A stretch of 64,000 bases of DNA from Pukyongia sp963768085 (GTDB lineage Bacteria > Bacteroidota > Bacteroidia > Flavobacteriales > Flavobacteriaceae). The notes beneath the pieces were generated by a model that searched no databases, was not told the origin of the DNA, and saw nothing but the letters and a program-made list of their open reading frames with translations. The position numbers and the translations under genes were made by a program. The DNA is taken from assembly GCA_963768085.1 (NCBI GenBank), contig CAVYGO010000003.1, positions 310,001 through 374,000 of the forward strand. Direction: 5' to 3'. Shown one piece after another: positions 1-7,852 of the stretch (positions are counted from its first letter, which is position 1; every line of letters begins with the position of its first letter).

Positions 1-360
1 TTCTTCTGAGTGCAGGTTTTTCACGTATACTGTTTCATGAACCCCAACCGACACTTTCTGAATGTTCGGCGCACCTACTATAATTAAAATTTTCTGTGAG
101 GGTTTAATCCAATCTTTCTGTTCGAACAGTAGCTTCTTGTTTTTTACTTCCGAAGAAATTAAAGGCAACAGATTCTCATCTGCTGTAATTACAATTTCTT
201 TACCGGCATCCGCATCGACAATGACCCTGGCATATAATTCCATGGCGATTTCCTCCACGCCGATGGCTGGAACGCGTATTGTTTTGATATTTCCATTTCC
301 TTTTATCTGAGCCAATCCGGATATTCCTGCCAGGAGCAGTACTAATGTGATTTTTTTCAT
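1..360 (-). CDS. GIN-domain (DUF2807-like) exported protein, 3' part missing
   Basis: The minus-strand frame opens with ATG at 360 and runs off the left edge of the window, so only the first 120 residues are seen. Residues 1-17 look like a signal peptide (MKKITLVLLLAGISGLAQ). What follows (KTIRVPAIGVEEIAMELYA, then short alternating beta stretches such as VIVDADAGKEIVITADENLL) resembles the head-GIN / DUF2807 beta-helix proteins exported by Bacteroidota. Their function is unknown; an adhesin-like surface role is often suggested. It lies just downstream of doxX on the same strand (7 bp gap), so the two may be cotranscribed. The family call rests on style and a short stretch of sequence. Confidence 0.6.
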   Translation of the reverse strand, partial: MKKITLVLLLAGISGLAQIKGNGNIKTIRVPAIGVEEIAMELYARVIVDADAGKEIVITADENLLPLISSEVKNKKLLFEQKDWIKPSQKILIIVGAPNIQKVSVGVHETVYVKNLHSEE

Positions 361-367
361 GATGTGA

Positions 368-862
368 TTATTTGTCTTTAGTGAAATATCTTGCTAATAG
401 ATAATCTAGTCCGAAACGACCTGAACCTAATACAAGTGTGAACATTGATAGCCATAAAAAGCCCATTGCCGGCAGCATTCCCCAGGTTCCTTCTCCCCAT
501 TGCTGAAAAAATATTGCGACCAGCATGGTACACATAACCAGGAAGGAGGCCACCCTTGTTTGTAGCCCTAAGACGAGAAATACCCCTCCAACGGCCTCGC
601 TGAAAGCTCCCATCCATGCAAAGAATACCGGAAAAGCAGCAAACAGGCCACCATAGGCCGCAACATCCTGTGGAAACCAATCAACCACTTCAAAAAATCC
701 GAGGTTCTTTTCAGCAGGTGACCATGGTAAACCAAACTTACTTGCTCCGAAGTCAATGGTGAGCAGCAGTCCGCAAATGACCCGAGGAACTGCCAAAAGC
801 AGGTCCGAATACCATTTTGTTTGAGTTACGGGCGTTATAAGCTTCACTAAAATTGTTTTCAT
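368..862 (-). CDS. DoxX family membrane protein
   Basis: A 164-residue protein with about four hydrophobic helices. The first (LLLAVPRVICGLLLTIDFG) and the late pair around LVMCTMLVAIFF and GFLWLSMFTLVLGSGRFGLD are typical of the DoxX/DUF417-like family, whose members are small inner-membrane proteins linked to oxidative stress or quinone chemistry in some bacteria. The exact substrate is unknown. It is transcribed away from the AraC-type regulator at 977-2158 and separated from it by a 114-bp spacer with three phased repeats, so control by that regulator is plausible. Overlapping frames at 378-680 and 568-756 are shadows. Confidence 0.8.
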   Translation of the reverse strand: MKTILVKLITPVTQTKWYSDLLLAVPRVICGLLLTIDFGASKFGLPWSPAEKNLGFFEVVDWFPQDVAAYGGLFAAFPVFFAWMGAFSEAVGGVFLVLGLQTRVASFLVMCTMLVAIFFQQWGEGTWGMLPAMGFLWLSMFTLVLGSGRFGLDYLLARYFTKDK

Positions 863-908
863 TTTTTTTGATTTGATAGGTCAAAGATGAAAAACACGTG
901 GCAGATCG

Positions 909-961
909 GCGTTTCAAAACGTAAAAGTGCGTCTCAAATACGATTTGAGCCGTCTCAGATA
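909..961. promoter_or_regulatory. Three phased direct repeats between araC-type gene and doxX
   Basis: Copies of CGTYTCARAWA begin at 910 (CGTTTCAAAAC), 930 (CGTCTCAAATA) and 951 (CGTCTCAGATA), a spacing of 20 and 21 bp, or about two DNA turns. The middle copy also forms CTCAAAT-acg-ATTTGAG (933-949). Direct repeats at this phase are the usual layout of AraC-family operators. The regulator lies immediately next to it, so this is a candidate operator for doxX. Seen directly; the assignment is inferred. Confidence 0.6.
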
Positions 962-976
962 TTGACAAAAGGCGCA

Positions 977-2158
977 CTAACTAATGGAATTGAGGTAATC
1001 TGTAGGGGAAGAGTTTGTTAGCTTTCTGAATACCCTGTTGAAGGTAGCTTTACTGTTAAACCCACATTCATAGGCGATTCCCAGCAGTGACAGTTGCTTG
1101 TGCCTCCCTTTGGAAAGTTGATACTTCACCGCTTCGATACGATATTCGTTCACAAAATCATTAAAATTCTTTTGAAATCCTGAATTTATGAGTTGAGAAA
1201 GCTGAGCTCTATTCATATTGATTAGTGTAGCGAGATCATTGAGGTTCAGTTCAGGGTCTAAATATGGTTTTTCCATTTCCATAAAGTTTCTCAACGCATT
1301 TAATTCTTCTTCATTCGCAGCAGGTTTATCCTTCAGTTCTGAACTTTGAGGCGGCACGGCTACCGCGTTAAAATTGAGGTTTTTAAGTTTTTCGGTATCC
1401 GTGAAGTACCCTTTCACTCCAACGTAGATGGTAGCAATTGCAAAAAGCAGGTTTAACCACCAACGCTGTGTGTAGTGTAATTCGGTTATTAAGGCACCAA
1501 TTACATCCTGTACAGCTTCATAAATAAATAATACGGTGAAGATCACTAAAAAGGTAAGAATCCAGTTTAATTCGTATTTATAGGTGTTTGAAAAGAAAAG
1601 TTTGATCTTTTTCCGATATGTAAGGAATAATTGAAATGTAAAAGCCAGGTAGAGTAGCATCACTGCAAATTCGGCAAACATCAAAATGGGTTGAATGATT
1701 GGTTCGTCAAGATGAATCTTCAGATAACCGTTTTGAGTATCACTAAATCCAGGTTGCAAGGCATCGTAGGTATAAATAGAGAGTCTGTAAAGCACCAACA
1801 TAACGGCTGGAATGAAATGAAGCCAATATATTTTCTTAAACCTGAAATCAGAGCTAGTGCTGGTCTTCACATAAAAAAATAGCATCGGAGCCAATGCAAG
1901 AGCCATCGGAATAAGCCAATAGTTGATCTTTGTGTTCGGAAAAGCGTTATACCAGCCCATAAAACCAACTGTATAACAGATCTGTTCGTAACATACAATA
2001 AGTAAAATTAACGCTAAGTAAAGATCTGATAGATTCCTTCCGCGAAAATACCGGAATAAGAGCAAACCTATAAGTACAAGGCCTTGCAGCACCAAAATAA
2101 GCAAGGGAGAGCTCCAAATATTAAAATCGGGAAAAGAAAGAAGGAAATTCGCCGGCAT
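977..2158 (-). CDS. AraC-family regulator with membrane-embedded N-terminus
   Basis: 393 residues. The first ~240 residues are a multi-helix membrane region (about seven hydrophobic segments, for example LLILVLQGLVLIGLLLF and FIPAVMLVLYRLSI). A charged linker of about 45 residues follows, and residues ~285-393 form the AraC/XylS double helix-turn-helix (LNDLATLINMNRAQLSQLIN, then the signature LLGIAYECGFNSKATFNRVF). This 7TM-HTH design is common in Flavobacteria and suggests that a membrane-sensed signal is passed directly to DNA binding. It sits upstream of doxX on the same strand and divergent to rseC-rnf. The 181-bp spacer to rseC has no recognised site. Confidence 0.9.
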   Translation of the reverse strand: MPANFLLSFPDFNIWSSPLLILVLQGLVLIGLLLFRYFRGRNLSDLYLALILLIVCYEQICYTVGFMGWYNAFPNTKINYWLIPMALALAPMLFFYVKTSTSSDFRFKKIYWLHFIPAVMLVLYRLSIYTYDALQPGFSDTQNGYLKIHLDEPIIQPILMFAEFAVMLLYLAFTFQLFLTYRKKIKLFFSNTYKYELNWILTFLVIFTVLFIYEAVQDVIGALITELHYTQRWWLNLLFAIATIYVGVKGYFTDTEKLKNLNFNAVAVPPQSSELKDKPAANEEELNALRNFMEMEKPYLDPELNLNDLATLINMNRAQLSQLINSGFQKNFNDFVNEYRIEAVKYQLSKGRHKQLSLLGIAYECGFNSKATFNRVFRKLTNSSPTDYLNSIS

Positions 2159-2339
2159 GGAATAAATGTAGCAAAAAAAGGATTAGGAAGGGTTTATTAT
2201 TCGTACGGAAGGCACTGTGAATGCAGTACAGATAGGGACTTTAGTATTTTTTTCACGCTAAACTGATATAACTCATATAATGTATAATATGCAAATAGTA
2301 CTTTAGTCTGTTAATTGAAACCAATTTAGCATAAAGGGT

Positions 2340-2777
2340 ATGGAATCCCTAGCTTCTAACAATAATACTTTCGTCCATTCCGGTACTGTTTCCAGGATAT
2401 CCGGCGAATCTGTGTATGTATCATTAGATCCGAACATACATTGCGATTCCTGTCGTGCAAAATCGGGATGTGGCATATCGGAATCCAGAACTAAGGAAAT
2501 TGAAATAACGAATCCTGACGATTCATTTAAGATGAATGAGCAGGTAGAAGTTGTTATAAACAAAGCATTAGGTTTAAAAGCTGTTTTCTGGGCTTATGTC
2601 TTTCCATTTATCTTAGTAACGATTGTCTTAGTAATTGCATCCTTTTTTCTATCAGAATGGCAGGCTGGATTATTAGCATTAGGAATATTAGTACCTTACT
2701 ATGTGTTGTTACATTATACGAAGTCTATTTTTAAACAAAATTTCAAGGTTTCAGTTATAAAAACTGATTTAGCATGA
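2340..2777 (+). CDS. rseC: RseC/MucC-like Rnf-associated membrane protein
   Basis: 145 residues. An N-terminal soluble part carries a cysteine cluster (CDSCRAKSGC, residues ~35-44), and two transmembrane helices follow (VFWAYVFPFILVTIVLVIA and LLALGILVPYYVLLHY). This is the RseC/MucC layout. RseC proteins accompany Rnf-type complexes, and in E. coli RseC works with the Rsx complex to reduce SoxR. Its stop overlaps the rnfB start (ATGA at 2774-2777), so it is the first gene of the rnf operon. No Shine-Dalgarno is visible before the ATG, as is normal in this phylum. Confidence 0.88.
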   Translation: MESLASNNNTFVHSGTVSRISGESVYVSLDPNIHCDSCRAKSGCGISESRTKEIEITNPDDSFKMNEQVEVVINKALGLKAVFWAYVFPFILVTIVLVIASFFLSEWQAGLLALGILVPYYVLLHYTKSIFKQNFKVSVIKTDLA

Positions 2778-3687
2778 TTCTATCAATTTTATATAGCGCA
2801 ATACTTCTTGGTTCCATAGGGACAGTGGCAGCTTTTATACTTTTTGTGGTCTCAAAGAAATTCTATGTGTATGAGAATCCATTGATCGGAGAAGTGGAAG
2901 ATATTCTTCCAGCTGCCAATTGTGGTGGATGCGGATCGCCCGGCTGTAAAGCTTTTTCGGAAAAACTAGTGAATTCTGAGGATATTTCCGAGCTGTTCTG
3001 CCCGGTGGGCGGAAATGATGTGATGAAGCAAGTTTCGGAATTGTTAGGAAAAGAAGTCGCAGAGCAAGATCCTACGGTTGCCGTATTGCTTTGCCAGGGT
3101 AGCCTGTGAAGTACGTCCAAAAACCACAATATATCAAGGGCCGCGCTCTTGCGCTATCTCATCACTGGTGTACGGTGGGGAAACAGATTGTCAATATGGA
3201 TGTCTTGGCGATGGTGACTGTGTAGCGGTATGTGATTTTGATGCCATGTACATGAATGAAGAAACAGGATTGCCGGTTATTATTACCGATAAATGTACTT
3301 CTTGTGGTGCTTTGTGTAAAAGCTTGTCCAAGAGATATCATTGAAATGCGCCCCAGAAACAAAAGAGATCTTAAAATATTTGTGGGTTGTCTTAACCAGG
3401 ATAAGGGGGGTATTGCTAAAAAAGCGTGCGAAGTAGCTTGTATTGGATGTTCAAAATGTGAAGATATTTGTCCGAAAGATGCAGTGATCATGACAGGCAA
3501 CCTGGCTTATATAGACCCCATAGCATGTACATTATGCAGGAAATGTGTTGAAGTATGTCCTACACATTCCATTATAGAAACCAATTTTCCGCCAAAAAAA
3601 GTTAAAATCCCTAAGCCGGAAAAATCTATAGTTGCCACAATCAGAAAGACAGATATAGGACCTGAAAAACCAAGTTCAAATGCTTAA
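2774..3687 (+). pseudogene. rnfB: Electron transport complex subunit RnfB, broken by two 1-base insertions
   Basis: Frame 1 (2774-3109) encodes the N-terminal helix and Fe-S domain (CGGCGSPGCKAF). Frame 2 carries RPKTTIYQGPRSCAISS through TDKCTSCGA, and frame 3 carries VKACPRDIIEMRPRNKRDLK through three further cysteine motifs (CIGCSKCEDICP, CTLCRKCVEVCP). Read together they give a continuous RnfB, the Fe-S subunit that accepts electrons from ferredoxin. The breaks are at ~3104 (AGC-C-TGT, one extra C) and ~3311 (GCT-T-TGT, one extra T); each shifts the frame by +1 just before a conserved Cys codon. As written the product stops after 111 residues. It is either a sequencing/assembly error or recent inactivation. 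The end overlaps rnfC by 8 bp. Confidence 0.9.
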
Positions 3688-5008
3688 AACATTTCCAAAA
3701 GGAGGTATTCATCCAGCTGAGAACAAGATAACATCTTCAGTAGCGATAAGAAGAATGCCTGTGCCAAAGGTTGTGTATGTTCCAATCGCACAACATATTG
3801 GTATTCCTTCTGAAATCGTAGTAGAAAGAAAGGACAAAGTTGAAATTGGACAGGTCATTGCAAAATCCGGAGGATATGTGTCTTCAAACATACACTCTCC
3901 GGTTGCCGGAACTGTGACCAAACTTGATATGATGGTCGATAGCAGCGGTTATAAAAAACAGTGTATCGTTATTAGAACGGACCAAAAAAACGAGTCCAAT
4001 ATTGAAGTTCCGGAATTTCCCTTGAAGCCGGAGATAACCATGGATCCGAAGGATATTCTGCAACATATTACAGATTCTGGTATCGTTGGTTTAGGGGGAG
4101 CCACCTTTCCGTCTCATGTTAAATTGGATCTTAAAAATGACAACCTTATAGATTGTCTTATTATAAATGGTGTCGAGTGCGAGCCTTATTTAACGGCAGA
4201 CCATAGATTAATGCTCGAAAAAGCAGACGAGATCGTTGTTGGTATTCAAATTCTAATGCATGCTTTACATATTCACAGCGCAATTATCGGAATAGAAAAC
4301 AACAAAAGAGATGCCATTGAAGTCTTAAAAAAAGCGGCTCAGGCTGACAAAAGGATCAAAGTTGCTGCGCTCCAGGTTAAATACCCGCAGGGCAGCGAAA
4401 AACAGCTAATTAAAGCTATTCTGAAACGGGAGGTTCCAAAAGGCGGATTACCTATGGACGTTGGTGTGATAGTACACAACGTAGGAACCATTTTTGCAAT
4501 CTACCAGGCGGTTCAGCATGACCAGCCTTTAATTGAACGCGTTGTAACGGTTACCGGTAAAAAAATTGAGAATCCTTCAAATTTCTGGGTGAAGATTGGA
4601 ACCCCGATCAAGGACTTAGTTGAGGAAGTTGGGGGAATTCCCGAAGGCACGCGTAAACTGGTCAATGGCGGGCCAATGATGGGAAAAGCTATTAAGAATA
4701 CCGATGTTCCCGTAACCAAAGGAACTTCAGGGATTCTGGTCATTTCGGAAGAAGAAGCCAGCAGGCAAGAATCGAAAAATTGTATACGTTGTGGAAATTG
4801 TGTTTTTGTTTGCCCCATGGGATTAGAGCCACATCTATTAATGAACCTTTCTGAAAAAGGTTTCTATGAAAGGGCAAAATCCGAAGATATCATGACGTGT
4901 ATCGAGTGTGGTTCATGTAGCTATGTATGTCCTTCGCACAGGCCCTTATTAGACTACATCAGATTTGGTAAAAACATTGTTAAAAAACTACAAGCTGCTC
5001 AAAATTAA
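3680..5008 (+). CDS. rnfC: Electron transport complex subunit RnfC
   Basis: 442 residues, the usual RnfC length. The N-terminal barrel domain (KGGIHPAENK) leads into the NADH/FMN-binding region (GIVGLGGATFPSHVK, GVECEPYLTADHRLM), and two 4Fe-4S clusters follow near the C-terminus (CIRCGNCVFVCPMG and CIECGSCSYVCPS). RnfC is the cytoplasmic subunit that exchanges electrons with NAD(H). It overlaps the end of rnfB and is followed one base later by rnfD. The frame is intact, unlike both of its neighbours. Confidence 0.95.
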   Translation: MLKTFPKGGIHPAENKITSSVAIRRMPVPKVVYVPIAQHIGIPSEIVVERKDKVEIGQVIAKSGGYVSSNIHSPVAGTVTKLDMMVDSSGYKKQCIVIRTDQKNESNIEVPEFPLKPEITMDPKDILQHITDSGIVGLGGATFPSHVKLDLKNDNLIDCLIINGVECEPYLTADHRLMLEKADEIVVGIQILMHALHIHSAIIGIENNKRDAIEVLKKAAQADKRIKVAALQVKYPQGSEKQLIKAILKREVPKGGLPMDVGVIVHNVGTIFAIYQAVQHDQPLIERVVTVTGKKIENPSNFWVKIGTPIKDLVEEVGGIPEGTRKLVNGGPMMGKAIKNTDVPVTKGTSGILVISEEEASRQESKNCIRCGNCVFVCPMGLEPHLLMNLSEKGFYERAKSEDIMTCIECGSCSYVCPSHRPLLDYIRFGKNIVKKLQAAQN

Positions 5009-5009
5009 A

Positions 5010-6021
5010 ATGGCAGACGAAAGAATCATCATATCGGCCTCACCCCATGTACATTCCGACAGGACATCTAAAAAATTGATGTATGATGTGCTCATTGCTT
5101 TAATTCCGGCCTTTTTAGTGACTTTATACGTTTTCGGAATAAGCGCATTGATCATGACTACTGTCGCTGTGATCTCGTGTATTCTATTTGAGTACCTAAT
5201 TCAGAAGTATTTATTAAAAACCACAGTAACGGTTGGCGACGGTTCCGCGCTAATAACAGGGATACTGTTAGCCTTCAATTTACCTTCTTCACTACCACTA
5301 TGGATGGTAATAATAGGAAGTTTTGTTGCCATAGGAATTGCTAAAATGTCCTTTGGCGGGTTGGGATACAACATTTTTAATCCTGCATTAGTAGGCAGGG
5401 TTTTTCTTTTTATTTCATTTCCGGCGCAAATGAGTTCATGGCCGGTTCCTGTTGAAAACAACATGACGCTGGTCGATGCAATTTCAGGAGAAACTACTTT
5501 AGGGATCATCAAAGAAGGTTTAATGTATGGTGAAACCATGTCTACCCTTACACAACAAATTCCAAATATAACCGAGTTACTCCTTGGTATCACAAGTGGA
5601 TCCGCCGGTGAAATGTCTGCTTTGGCACTTATACTTGGTGGTGTTTACCTGTTAGCTAAGAAAAGTTATTACTTGGCACATACCCATTACAATTCTGGTA
5701 ACTATGGCTGTATTTACCGGAATTTTCTGGTTAGTGAATCCGGAACAATATGCCAATCCTTTGATACATATTCTCTCAGGAGGAGCAGTTCTTGGGGCCT
5801 TTTATATGGCGACAGATCTGGTGACAAGCCCGATGACAAAAAAAGGTATGGTCATCTTCGCTATGGGTATTGCGGTTATTACGGTTGTGATTAGATTATT
5901 TGGAGCCTATCCGGAAGGTATTTCATTTGCAATACTGATAATGAATGCCTTTGTACCATTGATAAACTCTTACTTTAAACCAAGGCGTTTTGGCAGTCAA
6001 ATCAAAGCGAAAATCGTGTAA
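5010..6021 (+). pseudogene. rnfD: Electron transport complex subunit RnfD, broken by one 1-base insertion
   Basis: The frame from ATG 5010 (MADERIIISASPHVHS) encodes the multi-helix RnfD/NqrB core, including the flavin motif region SGETT (the Thr is normally esterified to FMN), up to GGVYLLAKK at ~5661. The protein then resumes in the +1 frame as VITWHIPITILVTMAVFTG through to TAA at 6021 (YFKPRRFGSQIKAKIV). The join needs one base removed from the run AAAA at 5661-5664. As written the reading frame ends at 5894 in a nonsense tail. RnfD is a membrane subunit of the ion-translocating path. It is followed 2 bp later by rnfG. Confidence 0.9.
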
Positions 6022-6023
6022 TT

Positions 6024-6611
6024 ATGGGTAAGAAAGAATCTACATTTATAAATATGACGATCACATTATTTGTGATCACTATAATTGCAGGGGTATCGCT
6101 TGGATTTATAAATGATATCACCAAAGGCCCAAAAGCACAAGCCAAATTAGAACGAAAAATAAGTGCTTTAAAAAATGTGTTACCGGAATTTAATAACAAT
6201 CCGGTTGAAAATGTTAGGCTTGTAAAAACAGACCTGGCCAAAGACAGTATTGAGATCTATTCCGGGTTTATGGATACTGATCGAACCGGTACAGCGGTAA
6301 TTGGTTATTCGGAAAAAGGTTATGGCGGCCTGGTAAAAGTAATGGTCGGTTTTAATCCAGATGGCAGTATAAAAAACATTACCGTCCTGGAACAAAAGGA
6401 AACTCCCGGATTAGGAACCAAAATGAAAGGCGACAGGTTTATCAGGCAATTTAGGGGTAAACATCCTTCTACTTTCAATTTAAAGGTAAAAAAAGATCAG
6501 GGTGATGTTGATGCTTTAACAGGAGCCACCATAACGACACGTGCTTTTAGCGAAGCAACCCAAATGGCTTACGATATCCTTGTTGAAAATCAAACCCAAT
6601 CTGAAAATTAA
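6024..6611 (+). CDS. rnfG: Electron transport complex subunit RnfG
   Basis: 195 residues. One N-terminal membrane helix (ITLFVITIIAGVSLGFI) is followed by a periplasmic FMN-binding domain with KETPGLGTKM and the covalent flavin motif DALTGATITTRA, in which the second Thr of the TGAT-type motif normally carries FMN. This is the small flavoprotein of the Rnf complex. The length and motif are normal and the frame is intact. Start ATG 6024 follows the rnfD stop by 2 bp. Confidence 0.95.
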   Translation: MGKKESTFINMTITLFVITIIAGVSLGFINDITKGPKAQAKLERKISALKNVLPEFNNNPVENVRLVKTDLAKDSIEIYSGFMDTDRTGTAVIGYSEKGYGGLVKVMVGFNPDGSIKNITVLEQKETPGLGTKMKGDRFIRQFRGKHPSTFNLKVKKDQGDVDALTGATITTRAFSEATQMAYDILVENQTQSEN

Positions 6612-6616
6612 GGGTT

Positions 6617-7222
6617 ATGGCAGAACAACTTAGCTTGAAACAAAACTTTTTAAAAGGAATTATCAAGGATAATCCTGTCTTTGTAATGCTTTTAGGTATG
6701 TGCCCTACTTTGGGTGTGACTTCCTCGGCATATAATGGACTGGGAATGGGGATCGCTACATTGTTTGTACTCTTAATGTCTAACATCGTAGTGTCTCTTG
6801 TAAAGTCGCAAATACCCGGTAAAGTGAGAATTCCTGCTTTCATTATCGTTATTGCAGCCTTTGTTACCATTGTAGAAATGGTCTTAGAGGCATTCATTCC
6901 ATTTTTATATGAACAGTTAGGAATATTCATTCCACTAATAGTTGTTAACTGCCTCATACTTGGACGAGCTGAAGCCTTTGCTTCAAAAAACAACCTGATA
7001 TCCTCTATTGTGGATGCCTTAGGTATGGGAATCGGTTTCACAATAGCGTTAACCGTACTTGGTGCAGCAAGAGAATTACTGGGTAGCGGCAGTTTTTTCG
7101 ACTTCAAATTGGTGTCGGAAGATGCAAGTACAATAATACTATTTATTTTGCCTCCGGGCGCTTTTATAGCGCTGGCCTATCTAAGTGTTATGTTTAATAA
7201 AGTATCAACCAAAATAAGCTAG
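6617..7222 (+). CDS. rnfE: Electron transport complex subunit RnfE
   Basis: 201 residues with six predicted membrane helices. The family signature is MLLGMCPTLGVTSSAYNGLGMG near the N-terminus, and NCLILGRAEAFASKNN follows at mid-protein. It is homologous to NqrD and to its neighbour RnfA. RnfA and RnfE form the symmetrical membrane core that binds an iron cofactor and takes part in ion translocation. It lies 5 bp after rnfG and 3 bp before rnfA, inside the rnf operon. A long opposite-strand frame here (6547-7107) is a shadow. Confidence 0.95.
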   Translation: MAEQLSLKQNFLKGIIKDNPVFVMLLGMCPTLGVTSSAYNGLGMGIATLFVLLMSNIVVSLVKSQIPGKVRIPAFIIVIAAFVTIVEMVLEAFIPFLYEQLGIFIPLIVVNCLILGRAEAFASKNNLISSIVDALGMGIGFTIALTVLGAARELLGSGSFFDFKLVSEDASTIILFILPPGAFIALAYLSVMFNKVSTKIS

Positions 7223-7225
7223 AAC

Positions 7226-7801
7226 ATGGAATATGTTGTAATTCTTATAGCCGCTGTATTTGTAAACAACATTGTACTTTCACAGTTTTTAGGTATCTGT
7301 CCTTTTTTAGGAGTCTCCAGCAAAGTTTCTACCTCTGTGGGCATGTCTGGAGCCGTCCTGTTTGTAATGACCATAGCAACGCTCGTGACTTACTTATTGT
7401 ATCAATTTGTACTGGTGCCTACCGGATTGGATTATTTACGCACCATCACCTTTATTCTGGTAATTGCCTCTTTGGTGCAAATGGTTGAGATCATACTGAA
7501 AAAGGTAAGCCCGGCACTCTACCAGGCCCTGGGCGTATTCTTACCATTAATTACAACTAACTGTGCAGTACTTGGAGTTGCTATTTTGGCCTTGGGACTC
7601 GAAAATGGCAGCCTTTTAAAGGCTGTGTTCTTTGCAATAGCCAATTCCATTGGTTTTGCGCTGGCATTGATTCTATTTGCAAGTATTCGTGAGCAATTAG
7701 AACTGGCCGACTTGCCGGAAGGAATGAAAGGGGTGCCAATTAATTTATTGGTAGCCGGGCTGTTGTCCCTCGCATTTTTAGGATTCACAGGCTTGGTTTA
7801 A
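7226..7801 (+). CDS. rnfA: Electron transport complex subunit RnfA
   Basis: 191 residues with six helices. Signatures are VNNIVLSQFLGICPFLGVS at the N-terminus and LITTNCAVLGVAI at mid-protein; the conserved cysteines in these motifs are those that ligate iron in NqrE/RnfA. It is the last gene of the rseC-rnfBCDGEA operon and is followed by a small hairpin with a T tract. The gene order B-C-D-G-E-A is the one found in Bacteroidota; many Proteobacteria begin with rnfA. Confidence 0.95.
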   Translation: MEYVVILIAAVFVNNIVLSQFLGICPFLGVSSKVSTSVGMSGAVLFVMTIATLVTYLLYQFVLVPTGLDYLRTITFILVIASLVQMVEIILKKVSPALYQALGVFLPLITTNCAVLGVAILALGLENGSLLKAVFFAIANSIGFALALILFASIREQLELADLPEGMKGVPINLLVAGLLSLAFLGFTGLV

Positions 7802-7804
7802 CAG

Positions 7805-7830
7805 GTGATTAGTAATTAAATCACATTTTT
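7805..7830 (+). terminator. Putative terminator after rnfA
   Basis: GTGATT (7805-7810) pairs with AATCAC (7819-7824), followed by ATTTTT. The stem is only 6 bp, so it is weak, but it sits exactly between the convergent rnfA and korB genes. Confidence 0.45.
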
Positions 7831-7852
7831 ATCTTAGCTGAAATGTGGCCGT

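Noticed and set aside
62..310. Plus-strand 82-residue frame at the left edge
   Set aside because: Antisense to the GIN-domain gene, which has a start codon, signal peptide and family features.
3078..3344. Programmed ribosomal frameshifting in rnfB
   Set aside because: Two shifts in the same gene at sites without a slippery heptamer, and a third in rnfD, are not a plausible programmed arrangement; error or decay is simpler.
6547..7107. 186-residue reading frame opposite rnfE
   Set aside because: It is a shadow of the conserved rnfE frame, with low-complexity Ser/Ile-rich content and no family features.
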